Translations under genes and position numbers: made by a program
Notes under the pieces: model-generated
The model's input: the letters and a program-made list of their open reading frames with translations, nothing else
What the model was told of the DNA's origin: nothing
The model's database searches: none
In this document: piece by piece, positions 27,098 to 37,524 of the stretch
How positions within the stretch are numbered: the stretch's first letter is position 1
Layout of the letters: each line of letters opens with the position of its first letter
Assembly: GCF_002860365.1 (NCBI RefSeq)
Contig: NZ_NMWT01000025.1
Location: 1 to 64,000 of the forward strand
Reading direction: 5' to 3'
Source: Bifidobacterium parmae
GTDB lineage: Bacteria; Actinomycetota; Actinomycetes; Actinomycetales; Bifidobacteriaceae
Length of the DNA stretch: 64,000 bases

Positions 27098-28012
27098 ATG
27101 CTCACGCAACAGACCATCCACGCCGCCGTCGAAGCGGCGCTCGCCGAGGACGCACCCTATGGTGACGTGACCTGCGAGACCACCATCCCCGCCGACGAGA
27201 CCGGTGCCGCCCGGCTCGTCGCACGCGAGGAGGGCGTGATGAGCGGCATCGACGTGTTCGCCGCCGCCTTCACCACGCTCGACCCGACCGTGACCGTCGA
27301 ACCCGCCATCCGCGACGGCGAGAGCTTTAAGGCCGGGCAGGCGCTCGCCGTCGTCTCCGGCTCCGTGCGCAGCCTCCTGACCGCGGAACGCGTCGCCTTG
27401 AACTTCACGCAGCGCATGAGCGGCATCGCCACGATGACCGCTTCATTCGTCGCCGCCGTGGACGCGATCTACGAGGATGGATACATGGGATCCGGCGGGA
27501 CGGACGCCGGGGTGACCCGTCCACGCCGCTACGCGCGCACGCGCATCGTCGACACACGCAAGACCACGCCCGGACTGCGACCGTTCGAGAAACACGCGGT
27601 CGTCTGCGGCGGTGGGCACAACCATCGCTACGGTCTGTCCGACGCGGTCATGCTCAAGGACAACCATCTCGCCGCGCTCGCCGCCCGCGGCATCGACCTC
27701 GCCGGCGCGATCCGTCACGTGCGCGAACAGGTGGGGCACACCACGCACATCGAGGTGGAGGTCGACCGGCCCGACCAGATTCCCGCCGTGCTGGACGGCG
27801 GTGCCGACACCATCATGCTCGACAACTTCACGCTCGACGACACGCGCCGCGGCGTCGAGGCGATCGACGGGCGCGCCATCGTCGAGGCGAGCGGCAACAT
27901 GACGCTCGAACGCGTCGCCGCCGTCGCCGCCACCGGCGTGGACGTGATCTCCGTCGGCGCGCTCACCCACTCCGTGCGTTCCATCGACCTCGGACTGGAC
28001 TGGCTGCGATGA
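27098..28012 (+). CDS. nadC: Nicotinate-nucleotide pyrophosphorylase (carboxylating)
   Basis: A 304-residue phosphoribosyltransferase that makes nicotinate mononucleotide from quinolinate. The signature RIVDTRKTTPGLRPFEKHAV with GGGHNHR follows the opening EDAPYGDVT; LKDNHL and the phosphate-binding ASGNM and DVISVGALTHS are intact. An insert of roughly 20 residues (around GSGGTDAGVTRPRR) sits just before the signature, where most relatives have a short turn. It overlaps the next gene by four bases (ATGA). Confidence 0.95.
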   Translation: MLTQQTIHAAVEAALAEDAPYGDVTCETTIPADETGAARLVAREEGVMSGIDVFAAAFTTLDPTVTVEPAIRDGESFKAGQALAVVSGSVRSLLTAERVALNFTQRMSGIATMTASFVAAVDAIYEDGYMGSGGTDAGVTRPRRYARTRIVDTRKTTPGLRPFEKHAVVCGGGHNHRYGLSDAVMLKDNHLAALAARGIDLAGAIRHVREQVGHTTHIEVEVDRPDQIPAVLDGGADTIMLDNFTLDDTRRGVEAIDGRAIVEASGNMTLERVAAVAATGVDVISVGALTHSVRSIDLGLDWLR

Positions 28013-29220
28013 ACGGGACGGAACAGATGGACGGCGGTGCCGCGACACGGGAACCCGGTGAACTCTACCTCGACGCGGCCGCCACCGAACCGGTCGGCCC
28101 GGACGTCATCGCCGCGATGACCCCGTTCCTCACCGACGCATACGCGAACCCGGCAAGCGTGCACCAGCCCGGCAAGACCGCCGCCCGCGCCCTCGACGCG
28201 GCCCGCGCCTCCTTCGCCGCCGGCCTCGGCGCCAAACCGGACGATGTGATCTTCACATCCGGCGGCACCGAATCCGACAACCTCGCCGTCAAAGGCATCG
28301 CCATGGCGAGGATGGGACGGCTGGGAGAGCACCCGCGCATCGTCATCTCATCAATCGAGCATCCGGCCGTCTCCGCGTCCGCCGACTGGCTCGCACGCTG
28401 GTTCGGCTTCGACGTCGTGCGCATTCCCGTCGACCACGAGGCCCACTTCGACCTCGACGCGCTCGGACGGGCGCTCGACGGCGAGGCGGGGAGACGGACC
28501 GCGCTCGTCAGCGTCATGCTCGCCAACAACGAGGTCGGCACCGTCGAACCCGTGGAGAAGATCGTGGCGATCGCACACGCGCACGACGTGCCCGTGCACG
28601 TCGACGCCGTGCAGGCCGCAGGACTCATCCCCATCCGCATGCGCGACTGGGACGTGGACGCGCTGAGCGTCTCCGGGCACAAGTTCGGCGCGCCCAAAGG
28701 ACTCGGCGCGCTGCTCGTGCGCGGGCGCACCCCCATCGAACCGGTGCTCTCCGGCGGCGGACAGGAACGCGGTCTGCGCTCCGGCACGCAGAACGTGGCC
28801 GGCGCGGTCGCGCTCGCCATCGCCTTGGATTCGTCGAACCGGCGCATGGCCGCCCGTTATCGGGAGCTCGTCGCCTCGCGGGACATGCTCATCGACGCGG
28901 TGCGGCGGGTCGTGCCGCGGGCCGAACTCACCGGAGACCCGGAACGACGGTTGCCCGGGCATGCGTCGTTCATTTTCCCCGGCGTGACCGGCGAGGCGCT
29001 GCTCGTCGACCTGGACGCGCGCGGCATCGCCGCCTCGTCCGGCTCCGCATGTGCGATCGGACGGCATGAGATTCCCGCCACGCTGCTCGCCATGGGATTC
29101 GAGCCCTCCGTCGCGAAGACCGCGCTGCGCATGACGTTCCGTGAACCGCTCACCCGCGAGGAGGTCGAACGGATCTCGCTCGCGTTGGAGGAATCGTACA
29201 CGGAGCTCACCCGGCGGTGA
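28009..29220 (+). CDS. Cysteine desulfurase (NifS/IscS-like)
   Basis: A 403-residue PLP enzyme that takes sulfur from cysteine for Fe-S cluster building. YLDAAATEPV and FTSGGTESDNLAV open the fold; the PLP Lys is about 225 in SGHKFGAPKG, the PLP-contacting His and Asp in SSIEHPAV and VDAVQAAG, and the active Cys about 348 in SSGSACAIG. ATGA overlap with nadC ties it to NAD synthesis, as with the nifS gene near nad genes in Bacillus; it most likely serves the NadA cluster. A general housekeeping role is also possible. Confidence 0.88.
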   Translation: MNGTEQMDGGAATREPGELYLDAAATEPVGPDVIAAMTPFLTDAYANPASVHQPGKTAARALDAARASFAAGLGAKPDDVIFTSGGTESDNLAVKGIAMARMGRLGEHPRIVISSIEHPAVSASADWLARWFGFDVVRIPVDHEAHFDLDALGRALDGEAGRRTALVSVMLANNEVGTVEPVEKIVAIAHAHDVPVHVDAVQAAGLIPIRMRDWDVDALSVSGHKFGAPKGLGALLVRGRTPIEPVLSGGGQERGLRSGTQNVAGAVALAIALDSSNRRMAARYRELVASRDMLIDAVRRVVPRAELTGDPERRLPGHASFIFPGVTGEALLVDLDARGIAASSGSACAIGRHEIPATLLAMGFEPSVAKTALRMTFREPLTREEVERISLALEESYTELTRR

Positions 29221-29310
29221 CGCCCGGCACGTGCGGTTGTACAGTAGGGGCCATGGCGACGGTGCGGGAGCGGCAACCGGTGCTCGCCGTCCGCCGGCGA
29301 GGAGGTCTCC

Positions 29311-30465
29311 ATGGGCAATGTGATCGATGATCTGCGGACGCGGTTCGTCACGTTCGACGAGGATCCGTTCAACGAGGTGGACAGTCTGGTGCTCTCGCAG
29401 CTGTCGTATGCGCGCATGCCCGGCAACGTGCCGCGATGGGACGGCGGCGATGCCGATGACGCCGGTGGCGATGATGCCGATAGCGCGGCCATCCCCATGG
29501 TTCCTGTCCGTGACCTGCTGCGCGCGGAACGCTATGACGCCATGTTCGGGCGCGTATGGTCGCCGCAGTTGAACGTCGACCTGTTGCGGGCCATGTGCGA
29601 GAACCCGCGTTGGCGGGCGTTGCGCGTAGGCGCGTATGTGGATGAGTTCGATGCGGCATCCACCAAACAGTTCTCGGCGTGCGTGTTCGACGTGGGCGAC
29701 GGCGCGCTCTACGTCGCATTTCGCGGCACCGACAGTTCGATCGTCGGCTGGAAAGAGGACTTCACGATGGCGTTCCGCCGGCCGGTCGCCTCGCAATCCG
29801 CGGCCGTGCGGTATCTCGCCGACGTGGCTTGCCGGTGGGACGGCCCGCTGATGGTGGGAGGGCATTCCAAGGGCGGCAACCTCGCGGTGTATGCGGCCGC
29901 CTCGATGCCGGACGACGTCGCGTCGCGCGTCACGGCCGTGTACTCGCATGACGGCCCGGGGTTCGACGAGGCGTTTCTGGAATCGCCGGAATACCGGCGC
30001 ATATCGGCCAAGGTGCACAAGTCCGTGCCGGAATCGTCGGTCATCGGCATGCTGTTCGAACAGCGTGAGCAAGCCGCGGCGGGCTATGAGGTGGTGACGA
30101 GCGACGGGCTCGGCATCATGCAGCACTTCGCCTTGAACTGGCAGGTGAGGGACGGCCGGTTCGTGCACGCGGACGGCCTTACGGGCGGGGCTCGCTACGC
30201 GGCCCGCACGCTGAACGACTGGATGGCGCGGTACGACGACGAACGGCGGCGGCTGTTCATCGAAGGTCTGTTCGCCATCCTCGAGGCGGGCGGATACCCT
30301 ACGTTCGGTGAGCTCACCGCGCATTGGGCGCAATCGTTGCCGGCGATGCTCGTGGCGGCCCGCGGCATCGACGCCGGGGACCGCGGGGTGATGGTCGAAG
30401 TGCTCAAAGGGTTCGCGGCGACCGCGGCCACGTCGGTCATCCCCGGAGGCGATCGACGGGAGTAG
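29311..30465 (+). CDS. DUF2974/Mbeg1-like alpha/beta hydrolase
   Basis: A 384-residue protein resembling the DUF2974 (Mbeg1-like) family, lipase-like alpha/beta hydrolases of unknown substrate. The nucleophile elbow is GHSKGGNLAVYAA; YVAFRGTDSSIVGWKEDF and YSHDGPGFDEAF surround it as in this family. A short Asp/Gly-rich stretch (about residues 45-58) is low-complexity. GAGGAGG precedes ATG. There is no signal peptide. It stands alone, convergent with the LysR gene. Confidence 0.72.
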   Translation: MGNVIDDLRTRFVTFDEDPFNEVDSLVLSQLSYARMPGNVPRWDGGDADDAGGDDADSAAIPMVPVRDLLRAERYDAMFGRVWSPQLNVDLLRAMCENPRWRALRVGAYVDEFDAASTKQFSACVFDVGDGALYVAFRGTDSSIVGWKEDFTMAFRRPVASQSAAVRYLADVACRWDGPLMVGGHSKGGNLAVYAAASMPDDVASRVTAVYSHDGPGFDEAFLESPEYRRISAKVHKSVPESSVIGMLFEQREQAAAGYEVVTSDGLGIMQHFALNWQVRDGRFVHADGLTGGARYAARTLNDWMARYDDERRRLFIEGLFAILEAGGYPTFGELTAHWAQSLPAMLVAARGIDAGDRGVMVEVLKGFAATAATSVIPGGDRRE

Positions 30466-30552
30466 GGTGGGGAACACGTATTGCTGGTGACGCATGGGCG
30501 GCGTGCCTGAACCCGTGCGGTGCAGTGTGATCGAGCCGTTTCCCGCATGAAC

Positions 30553-30599
30553 GAGGAATGCCTTGCGCATGGCGAAAAGCCGTGCGCAAGGCATTCCTC
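30553..30599. terminator. Bidirectional terminator between convergent genes
   Basis: GAGGAATGCCTTGCGCA at 30553-30569 pairs exactly with TGCGCAAGGCATTCCTC at 30583-30599, with GGC/GCC pairing inside. It separates the DUF2974-like gene from the LysR gene. Confidence 0.8.
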
Positions 30600-30647
30600 A
30601 TATCGGCGTCCGAGTGGTGTCTGCCATCGGGTGCTTCCTGAATGCGT

Positions 30648-31571
30648 TCAGTCGATGAGCTTGTAGCCGTGGTCGGCGACGACGCTCTTGAGCTTCTCGA
30701 GATAGGTTTCGGCGGCCTTGGAGAGCTTGGCGCGCTCGTTGGTGATCCAGCCGACGAGCATCGTCTCGTCCGAGTCGAGCGGGACGGTGCAGATCTTCTC
30801 GTTGTTGAGGTCGCCGTTGTCGATGCCCGTGCACACCGTGTAGCCGTTGAGGCCGATGATGAAGTTGAGGATCGTGGCGCGGTCGGTCACGTTGATCTGC
30901 TTGGGGGAGTAGTCCGGCCAGACGGCCTCCTCGGCGAAGAAGAAGGAGCCGTCCTCTCCCTGCTCGTACTGGATGAACGGGTAGGGCTTCAAGTCCTTCA
31001 TCGTGACCATCTTCTTCGAAGCGAGCGGGTTCGTGCGCGCCAGGAACACGTGCAGCGGCGCGCGGAACAGCGCGTGGAACTCGAGGTGCTTCTCGCGCAG
31101 CAGCTTGCCGATGACGTCCTTGTTGAAGTCGGACAGGTAGATGATGCCGACGTCGGAGCGCATGTTCGCCACCGAGTCGATGATGTCGCGCGTGCGCGTC
31201 TCGCGGATCGTGAACTCGTATTCGTCGGAGTGGATGGAGTCGATCATCTCGACGAACGCCTCGACCGCGAACATGTAGTGCTGCGTGGACACGGTGCACA
31301 GCTGCTTGCGCGGCTTCGCGTTCTTGTAACGCTCCTCGAGCAGCGACGCCTGGTCGAGGACCTGGCGTGCGTAGGTGAGGAACTCAGCGCCGTCGACCGT
31401 CAGGGCGATGCCCTGCGAGGAGCGGGTGAAGATCTCGATGCCGAGTTCCTTCTCCAATTCCTTGACGGAGGAGCTCAGGGCCGGCTGCGAGACATAGAGC
31501 TCGTGTGAGGCCTCGTTCATAGAACCGCATTCGACGATCTTGACGATGTATTTGAGTTGCAGAAGCGTCAT
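30648..31571 (-). CDS. LysR-family regulator, CysB/CmbR-like
   Basis: A 307-residue regulator. The helix-turn-helix is in residues 1-60 (LLQLKYIVKIVECGSMNEAS, SQPALSSSVKELEKELG). The effector domain resembles LysR proteins that control sulfur-amino-acid genes in Gram-positive bacteria, but this is a weak impression. It is richer in Lys, Ile and Asn than its neighbours. No ribosome site is seen; TATAAC lies eight bases before ATG 31571 and the overlapping ATAA-N7-TTAT repeat may be an autoregulatory site. No likely target gene is adjacent. Confidence 0.8.
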   Translation of the reverse strand: MTLLQLKYIVKIVECGSMNEASHELYVSQPALSSSVKELEKELGIEIFTRSSQGIALTVDGAEFLTYARQVLDQASLLEERYKNAKPRKQLCTVSTQHYMFAVEAFVEMIDSIHSDEYEFTIRETRTRDIIDSVANMRSDVGIIYLSDFNKDVIGKLLREKHLEFHALFRAPLHVFLARTNPLASKKMVTMKDLKPYPFIQYEQGEDGSFFFAEEAVWPDYSPKQINVTDRATILNFIIGLNGYTVCTGIDNGDLNNEKICTVPLDSDETMLVGWITNERAKLSKAAETYLEKLKSVVADHGYKLID

Positions 31572-31654
31572 AAATATCAGTTATAGCAGTGGGGATGGTC
31601 GAAGGGTGAGGTTATAGCCGGTCGCTTCCACGCCGGTGGACGCCATGTGAGACA

Positions 31655-31670
31655 TCGGACACGCGTCCGA
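31655..31670 (-). terminator. Small hairpin after the HAD phosphatase gene
   Basis: TCGGAC-ACGC-GTCCGA lies about 40 bases past the stop codon of the HAD gene. Short, without a T-run; a weak terminator call. Confidence 0.35.
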
Positions 31671-31710
31671 CTTCGCGGCTCCGCACGCCCGGCCGGGGCG
31701 CGTCGAGCCG

Positions 31711-32340
31711 CTACAGACGCACGCCGAGCGCGGCGAGGGAGTCGCGGGCGGCCACGGCGCCGGAGAACAGCAGGCCATGGATGCCGACCTCCTTCGCGCC
31801 GGCCACGTTCTTCGCGGTGTCGTCGAAGAACACGCAGCGCTGCGCCTCAAGACCGAAGCGGGAGAGCGCCAGCTCGTAGATGTCCGCGTTCGGCTTGTGC
31901 ATCTTCTCCACGCCCGAGACGACGGTGCCGTCCAGCAGGTCGTCCAGCACAGGGTATTTGTCGAAGGCGATGTGGATCGTTTCGTGCGACCAGTTCGTCA
32001 GCCCCCACACGCCGTAGCCGTGGGATTTCAGATCGCGCAGCAGCTGCTCCATGCCCGGCAGCATGCGCGGCAGCGCGTCGCCGTAGTGTTCGATGTAGTA
32101 CCTGAAGATCAGTGCGATGTCCTCGCCCTGCTCGCGGACCACATCCGGATAGATGCGGGCGAAGTCCTCGCCGGCGTCCATGCGGTCCTCGTAGCGGAAG
32201 AAACCGTGCGGGTCGTCGTCGGCGCAGATCGCGTCCACCACATCGTCGGGGAAGCGCCCCGCCAGACAGGCGCGCGTGCTCCAGTCGAACAGCACGCCGC
32301 AGAAGTCGAAGATCACGTCGGTGATGGGGGAGTCGTGCAT
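31711..32340 (-). CDS. HAD-family hydrolase (YihX-like phosphatase)
   Basis: A 209-residue haloacid dehalogenase superfamily member, subclass IA. Motif I is DVIFDFCGVLFDW (the second Asp is replaced by Cys-Gly-Val spacing as in YihX-like proteins, DFCGVL), motif II LTNWSHE, motif III Lys in KMHKPNADIYE, motif IV FFDDTAKNV. Likely a sugar-phosphate phosphatase. The start at 32340 has AAGGAG upstream; an earlier start does not. It is divergent from the kdp region and shares its upstream DNA. Confidence 0.85.
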   Translation of the reverse strand: MHDSPITDVIFDFCGVLFDWSTRACLAGRFPDDVVDAICADDDPHGFFRYEDRMDAGEDFARIYPDVVREQGEDIALIFRYYIEHYGDALPRMLPGMEQLLRDLKSHGYGVWGLTNWSHETIHIAFDKYPVLDDLLDGTVVSGVEKMHKPNADIYELALSRFGLEAQRCVFFDDTAKNVAGAKEVGIHGLLFSGAVAARDSLAALGVRL

Positions 32341-32591
32341 GGCGTCTCCTTGATTGATATATAAGGTATCGATATGCGGGGCGTATCGATATGAGGTCAA
32401 ACGGATACGGCACCAGTGTACGGGCGGGGTGGAATCTATCGGATCCGCCGATCCCTGTCGGTCCGTCCCCTCCGGACCGGGCGTGTTAGCGAACCGTTAG
32501 CGAATCGCCGTCGGGCATATACGTAGGCGTATGGGACCCGTAAAAACCGTTTCCGTTCCTTCACATCATCCATAGCATTGAAGACGCAATG
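32341..32591. promoter_or_regulatory. Kdp control region with tandem GTTAGCGAA repeats
   Basis: This 250-base gene-free stretch lies between the HAD gene and kdp. GTTAGCGAA occurs at 32485-32493 and 32496-32504, exactly 11 bases apart, the one-turn spacing typical of OmpR/PhoB-family response regulators such as KdpE. Downstream, TATACG at 32519-32524 is a possible -10. A hairpin GGTCCG-N7-CGGACC is at 32459-32477. No -35 of good quality is seen, which fits an activator-dependent promoter. Confidence 0.5.
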
Positions 32592-32650
32592 ACCCGATGG
32601 CGCAGTCGCGCCCGCCGACATGGCGGGCGCAGCACCGTCGGGTTTGTTTG
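32592..32650 (+). terminator. Terminator-like hairpin in the kdp leader
   Basis: An outer stem ACCCGATGG (32592-32600) with CCGTCGGGT (32635-32643) encloses a perfect 9-bp inner stem GCGCCCGCC (32608-32616) and GGCGGGCGC (32622-32630); TTGTTTG follows. No plus-strand gene lies upstream, so this is in the kdp leader, only four bases before the AAAGGAG ribosome site of the first small ORF. It may be an attenuator. Confidence 0.55.
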
Positions 32651-32666
32651 ATGAAAGGAGAAAGAC

Positions 32667-32759
32667 ATGCCCTGGTGGGTAGATGTTGCCTATGTAGTGG
32701 GCACGATTGTCATCTTCGTCCTGTTCGACCTCTTCGGAAAGTGGGTGGACAAACTATGA
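32667..32759 (+). CDS. 30-residue membrane microprotein upstream of kdpF
   Basis: A small ORF reading MPWWVDVAYVVGTIVIF then VLFDLFGKWVDKL. It has one hydrophobic segment (about residues 7-23), aromatic residues at the N-terminal edge and Lys/Asp at the C-terminal end. AAAGGAG at 32654-32660 sits six bases before ATG, a strong ribosome site, and its stop codon overlaps the kdpF start (ATGA), so coupled translation is likely. I do not recognise it as a known family. It could be an extra small subunit or regulator of the Kdp pump, or a translated leader peptide. Confidence 0.6.
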   Translation: MPWWVDVAYVVGTIVIFVLFDLFGKWVDKL

Positions 32760-32848
32760 TGACGTTCTTCACCGTGCTGGGTGTAGTGCTGGGACTGGCG
32801 GGAATCGCCTACATGATCTATTCCCTGTGCCGTCCTGAGAAATTCTGA
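32756..32848 (+). CDS. kdpF: Potassium-transporting ATPase KdpF subunit
   Basis: A 30-residue single-span peptide, MMTFFTVLGVVLGLAG then IAYMIYSLCRPEKF. The pattern of one hydrophobic helix ending in a Y-x-x-x-L-x-RPE-F tail is that of KdpF, the small stabilising subunit of the Kdp complex. ATG 32756 or 32759 can serve as start. It lies 32 bases before kdpA. Confidence 0.82.
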   Translation: MMTFFTVLGVVLGLAGIAYMIYSLCRPEKF

Positions 32849-32880
32849 TCGAAGCTGTCTAGGGAACAAAGGTTCATCAC

Positions 32881-34557
32881 ATGGTATATCTTTTTGCGAT
32901 CATGGCATTCGCGCTGATTGCCATCATCCTGGCGGCGATCTACAAGCCGCTGGGCGACTACATGTACAACGTGGTCACGTCCGACAAGGACTTCTTCTTC
33001 GAGAAGTGGATCTACAAGATCGTCGGAGTCGACTCCAAGAAGGGCCAGACTTGGAAGGCGTACCTGCGCGCCCTGCTCGGCTTCTCGCTGCTGAGCGTCC
33101 TGGTCCTCTACCTGCTCCAGCGCGTGCAGCAGTGGCTGCCGTTCTCGCTGGGCTTCCCGAACGTCGAAGGCCCGCTTGCGTTCAACACCGCGGCCTCGTT
33201 CGTCACCAACACGAACTGGCAGTCGTACTCGCCTGACGTCACGCTCGGCTACACCGTCCAGTTCGCCGGCCTGACCGTGCAGAACTTCGTGTCCGCGGCC
33301 GTCGGCATCGCGGTCGCGATCGCGCTGGTGCGCGGCATCGCATGGCGCAAGTCCGAGACCATCGGCAACTTCTGGGTCGATCTGACCCGCATCACGCTGC
33401 GCATCCTCATGCCGATCGCCATCGTCATGGGCGTCGTCCTCATCGCGCTCGGCGTCGCGCAGAACTTCGCGGGCTTCGTCGACGTCAACACCGTCGCCGG
33501 CGGCACCCAGAAGATCATGCAGGGCCCGGTCGCCTCCCAGGAGGTCATCAAGGAGCTCGGCACCAACGGCGGCGGCTTCTTCAACGCCAACTCGTCGCAT
33601 CCGTACGAGAACCCGAACATGTGGACCAACCTCATCGAGATCCTGCTCATGCTGTGCATCCCGGTGGCGCTCACCCGCACCTTCGGCCGCATGGTCGGCG
33701 ACATCCGCCAGGGCTACGCGCTGCTCGGCGCCATGGTCATCCTCTTCGGCGCGAGCTTCTTCTTCGTGGTCACGGCCGAGTCCTTCTCCGTCGACCCGAT
33801 CACCACGCTGACCGGCGGTTCGATGGAAGGCAAGGAGACCCGCTTCGGCATCGTGTGGTCCGGCCTGTTCGGCACGACCTCCACCAGCACCTCCACCGGC
33901 GCCGTCAACTCGATGCACGACTCGTACACCGCGCTCGGCGGCATGATGTACATGCTCAACATGATGCTCGGCGAGGTTTCGCCGGGTGGTGTGGGCGCCG
34001 GCCTGTACGGCATCCTCGTGATGGCGATCGTGGCCGTGTTCATCGCCGGCCTCATGGTCGGCCGCACGCCTGAGTACATCGGCAAGAAGATCGGCCCGCG
34101 CGAGATGAAGATGGCGTCGCTGTACTTCCTCGTCATGCCGATCACGGTCGTCGCCGGCGTCGCCCTGAGCTTCGCCGTGCCGTTCGCCCGCCAGTCGATC
34201 TTCGACACCTCGCTCAACAACAGCGGCAGCCATGGCTTCTCCGAGGTCGTCTATGCGTTCACCTCCGCGGCCAACAACAACGGTTCCGCCTTCGCCGGCA
34301 TCACCGCCGACACCCCGTGGCTCGACACCATGCTCGGCCTGGCCGTGCTGCTCGGACGATTCCTGCCGATCGCGCTCGTGATCGCGCTGGCCGGCTCCCT
34401 CGCCAAGCAGGACAAGGTGCCGGAGACCTCCGGCACGATGAAGACCGACAACGGCCTGTTCGTCGTCCTGCTGGTGTTCGTCATTGTACTGATTTCCGCG
34501 CTGACGTTCTTCCCGACGCTTGCTCTGGGACCGTTGGCAGAAGGTTTGGTGGCGTGA
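32881..34557 (+). CDS. kdpA: Potassium-transporting ATPase, potassium-binding subunit
   Basis: A 558-residue membrane protein of the SKT channel-like superfamily that takes K+ from outside with high affinity. About ten transmembrane helices are seen, and selectivity-filter-type segments include [27 protein letters not shown] and [15 protein letters not shown] stands eight bases before ATG. It acts with KdpB, KdpC and KdpF in the plasma membrane. Confidence 0.96.
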   Translation: MVYLFAIMAFALIAIILAAIYKPLGDYMYNVVTSDKDFFFEKWIYKIVGVDSKKGQTWKAYLRALLGFSLLSVLVLYLLQRVQQWLPFSLGFPNVEGPLAFNTAASFVTNTNWQSYSPDVTLGYTVQFAGLTVQNFVSAAVGIAVAIALVRGIAWRKSETIGNFWVDLTRITLRILMPIAIVMGVVLIALGVAQNFAGFVDVNTVAGGTQKIMQGPVASQEVIKELGTNGGGFFNANSSHPYENPNMWTNLIEILLMLCIPVALTRTFGRMVGDIRQGYALLGAMVILFGASFFFVVTAESFSVDPITTLTGGSMEGKETRFGIVWSGLFGTTSTSTSTGAVNSMHDSYTALGGMMYMLNMMLGEVSPGGVGAGLYGILVMAIVAVFIAGLMVGRTPEYIGKKIGPREMKMASLYFLVMPITVVAGVALSFAVPFARQSIFDTSLNNSGSHGFSEVVYAFTSAANNNGSAFAGITADTPWLDTMLGLAVLLGRFLPIALVIALAGSLAKQDKVPETSGTMKTDNGLFVVLLVFVIVLISALTFFPTLALGPLAEGLVA

Positions 34558-34558
34558 T

Positions 34559-36733
<2,175 letters not shown>

Positions 36734-36761
36734 CCGGATGCAGGGCATATAAGGAGCAACA

Positions 36762-37394
36762 ATGAAATCCTCAATGTCATTGAATCTGCGCAGCTACTGG
36801 GCCGGGTTCAAGGCCGTGATGGTCTTCACCGTCATCGTGATCGTGTACACGTTCGTGATGACCGGCATCGGCCAGCTCGGCATGCCCGACAAGGCCAACG
36901 GCTCGATGGTCACCAACTCGCAGGGCGAGGTCGTCGGATCCTCGCTGATCGGCCAGTCCTTCACCGACGAGAACGGCGACGCGCTGCCGCAGTACTTCCA
37001 GTCGCGTCCGTCCGCCGCGTCCGACCCGAACAAGGACGAGGACAACCAGGGCTACTACGCGGCCGCGTCCTCCGGCACCAACAAGGGCCACGCCGACGAG
37101 GACCTCATCAAGAGCACGACCGAACTGCGCAAGGCCATCGCCAAGCGTGAGGGCGTGAGCGTCAAGGATGTTCCGGCCGACGCGGTCTCCGCGTCCTCCT
37201 CCGGCCTCGATCCCGCCATCAGCCCCGCGTACGCGGCCATCCAGGTCAAGCGCGTCGCCAAGGAGCGCGGCCTGAGCGAGGAGAAGGTCGAGGAGCTGGT
37301 GCGTGAGAACACCACCGGCCGCGGTCTCGGCTTCGTCGGCGAGGACACGGTGAACGTGGTCACGCTGAATCTGGCGCTGGACGAGCTCGACTGA
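36762..37394 (+). CDS. kdpC: Potassium-transporting ATPase, KdpC subunit
   Basis: A 210-residue subunit with one N-terminal membrane helix (about residues 15-38) and a soluble outer domain. GSSLIGQSF, YFQSRPSA and SGLDPAISPAYA are KdpC signatures; the final part NTTGRGLGFVGEDTVNV is also typical. AAGGAG precedes ATG. It stabilises the KdpA-KdpB complex. A terminator follows. Confidence 0.95.
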   Translation: MKSSMSLNLRSYWAGFKAVMVFTVIVIVYTFVMTGIGQLGMPDKANGSMVTNSQGEVVGSSLIGQSFTDENGDALPQYFQSRPSAASDPNKDEDNQGYYAAASSGTNKGHADEDLIKSTTELRKAIAKREGVSVKDVPADAVSASSSGLDPAISPAYAAIQVKRVAKERGLSEEKVEELVRENTTGRGLGFVGEDTVNVVTLNLALDELD

Positions 37395-37414
37395 CGTCCG
37401 GCCGTATGACCGAC

Positions 37415-37450
37415 AGGGGTGACGGTGCGAAGTGCTGCGCCGTCACCCCT
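37415..37450 (+). terminator. Terminator between kdpC and kdpD
   Basis: AGGGGTGACGG (37415-37425) pairs with CCGTCACCCCT (37440-37450). A possible -10, TATACA at 37466-37471, follows, so kdpDE may have its own promoter. Confidence 0.7.
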
Positions 37451-37524
37451 TCGGTGCGTTCATCGTATACAGTCGGTATCGGGAAGTACGCGGTACCGGC
37501 ACGGGATCGGGGGAATGGAAGCAT

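Noticed and set aside
32530-32666. c-di-AMP (ydaO) riboswitch before kdp
   Set aside because: Such switches do control kdp genes in some bacteria, but I could not recognise the conserved core here; only a terminator-like stem is visible.
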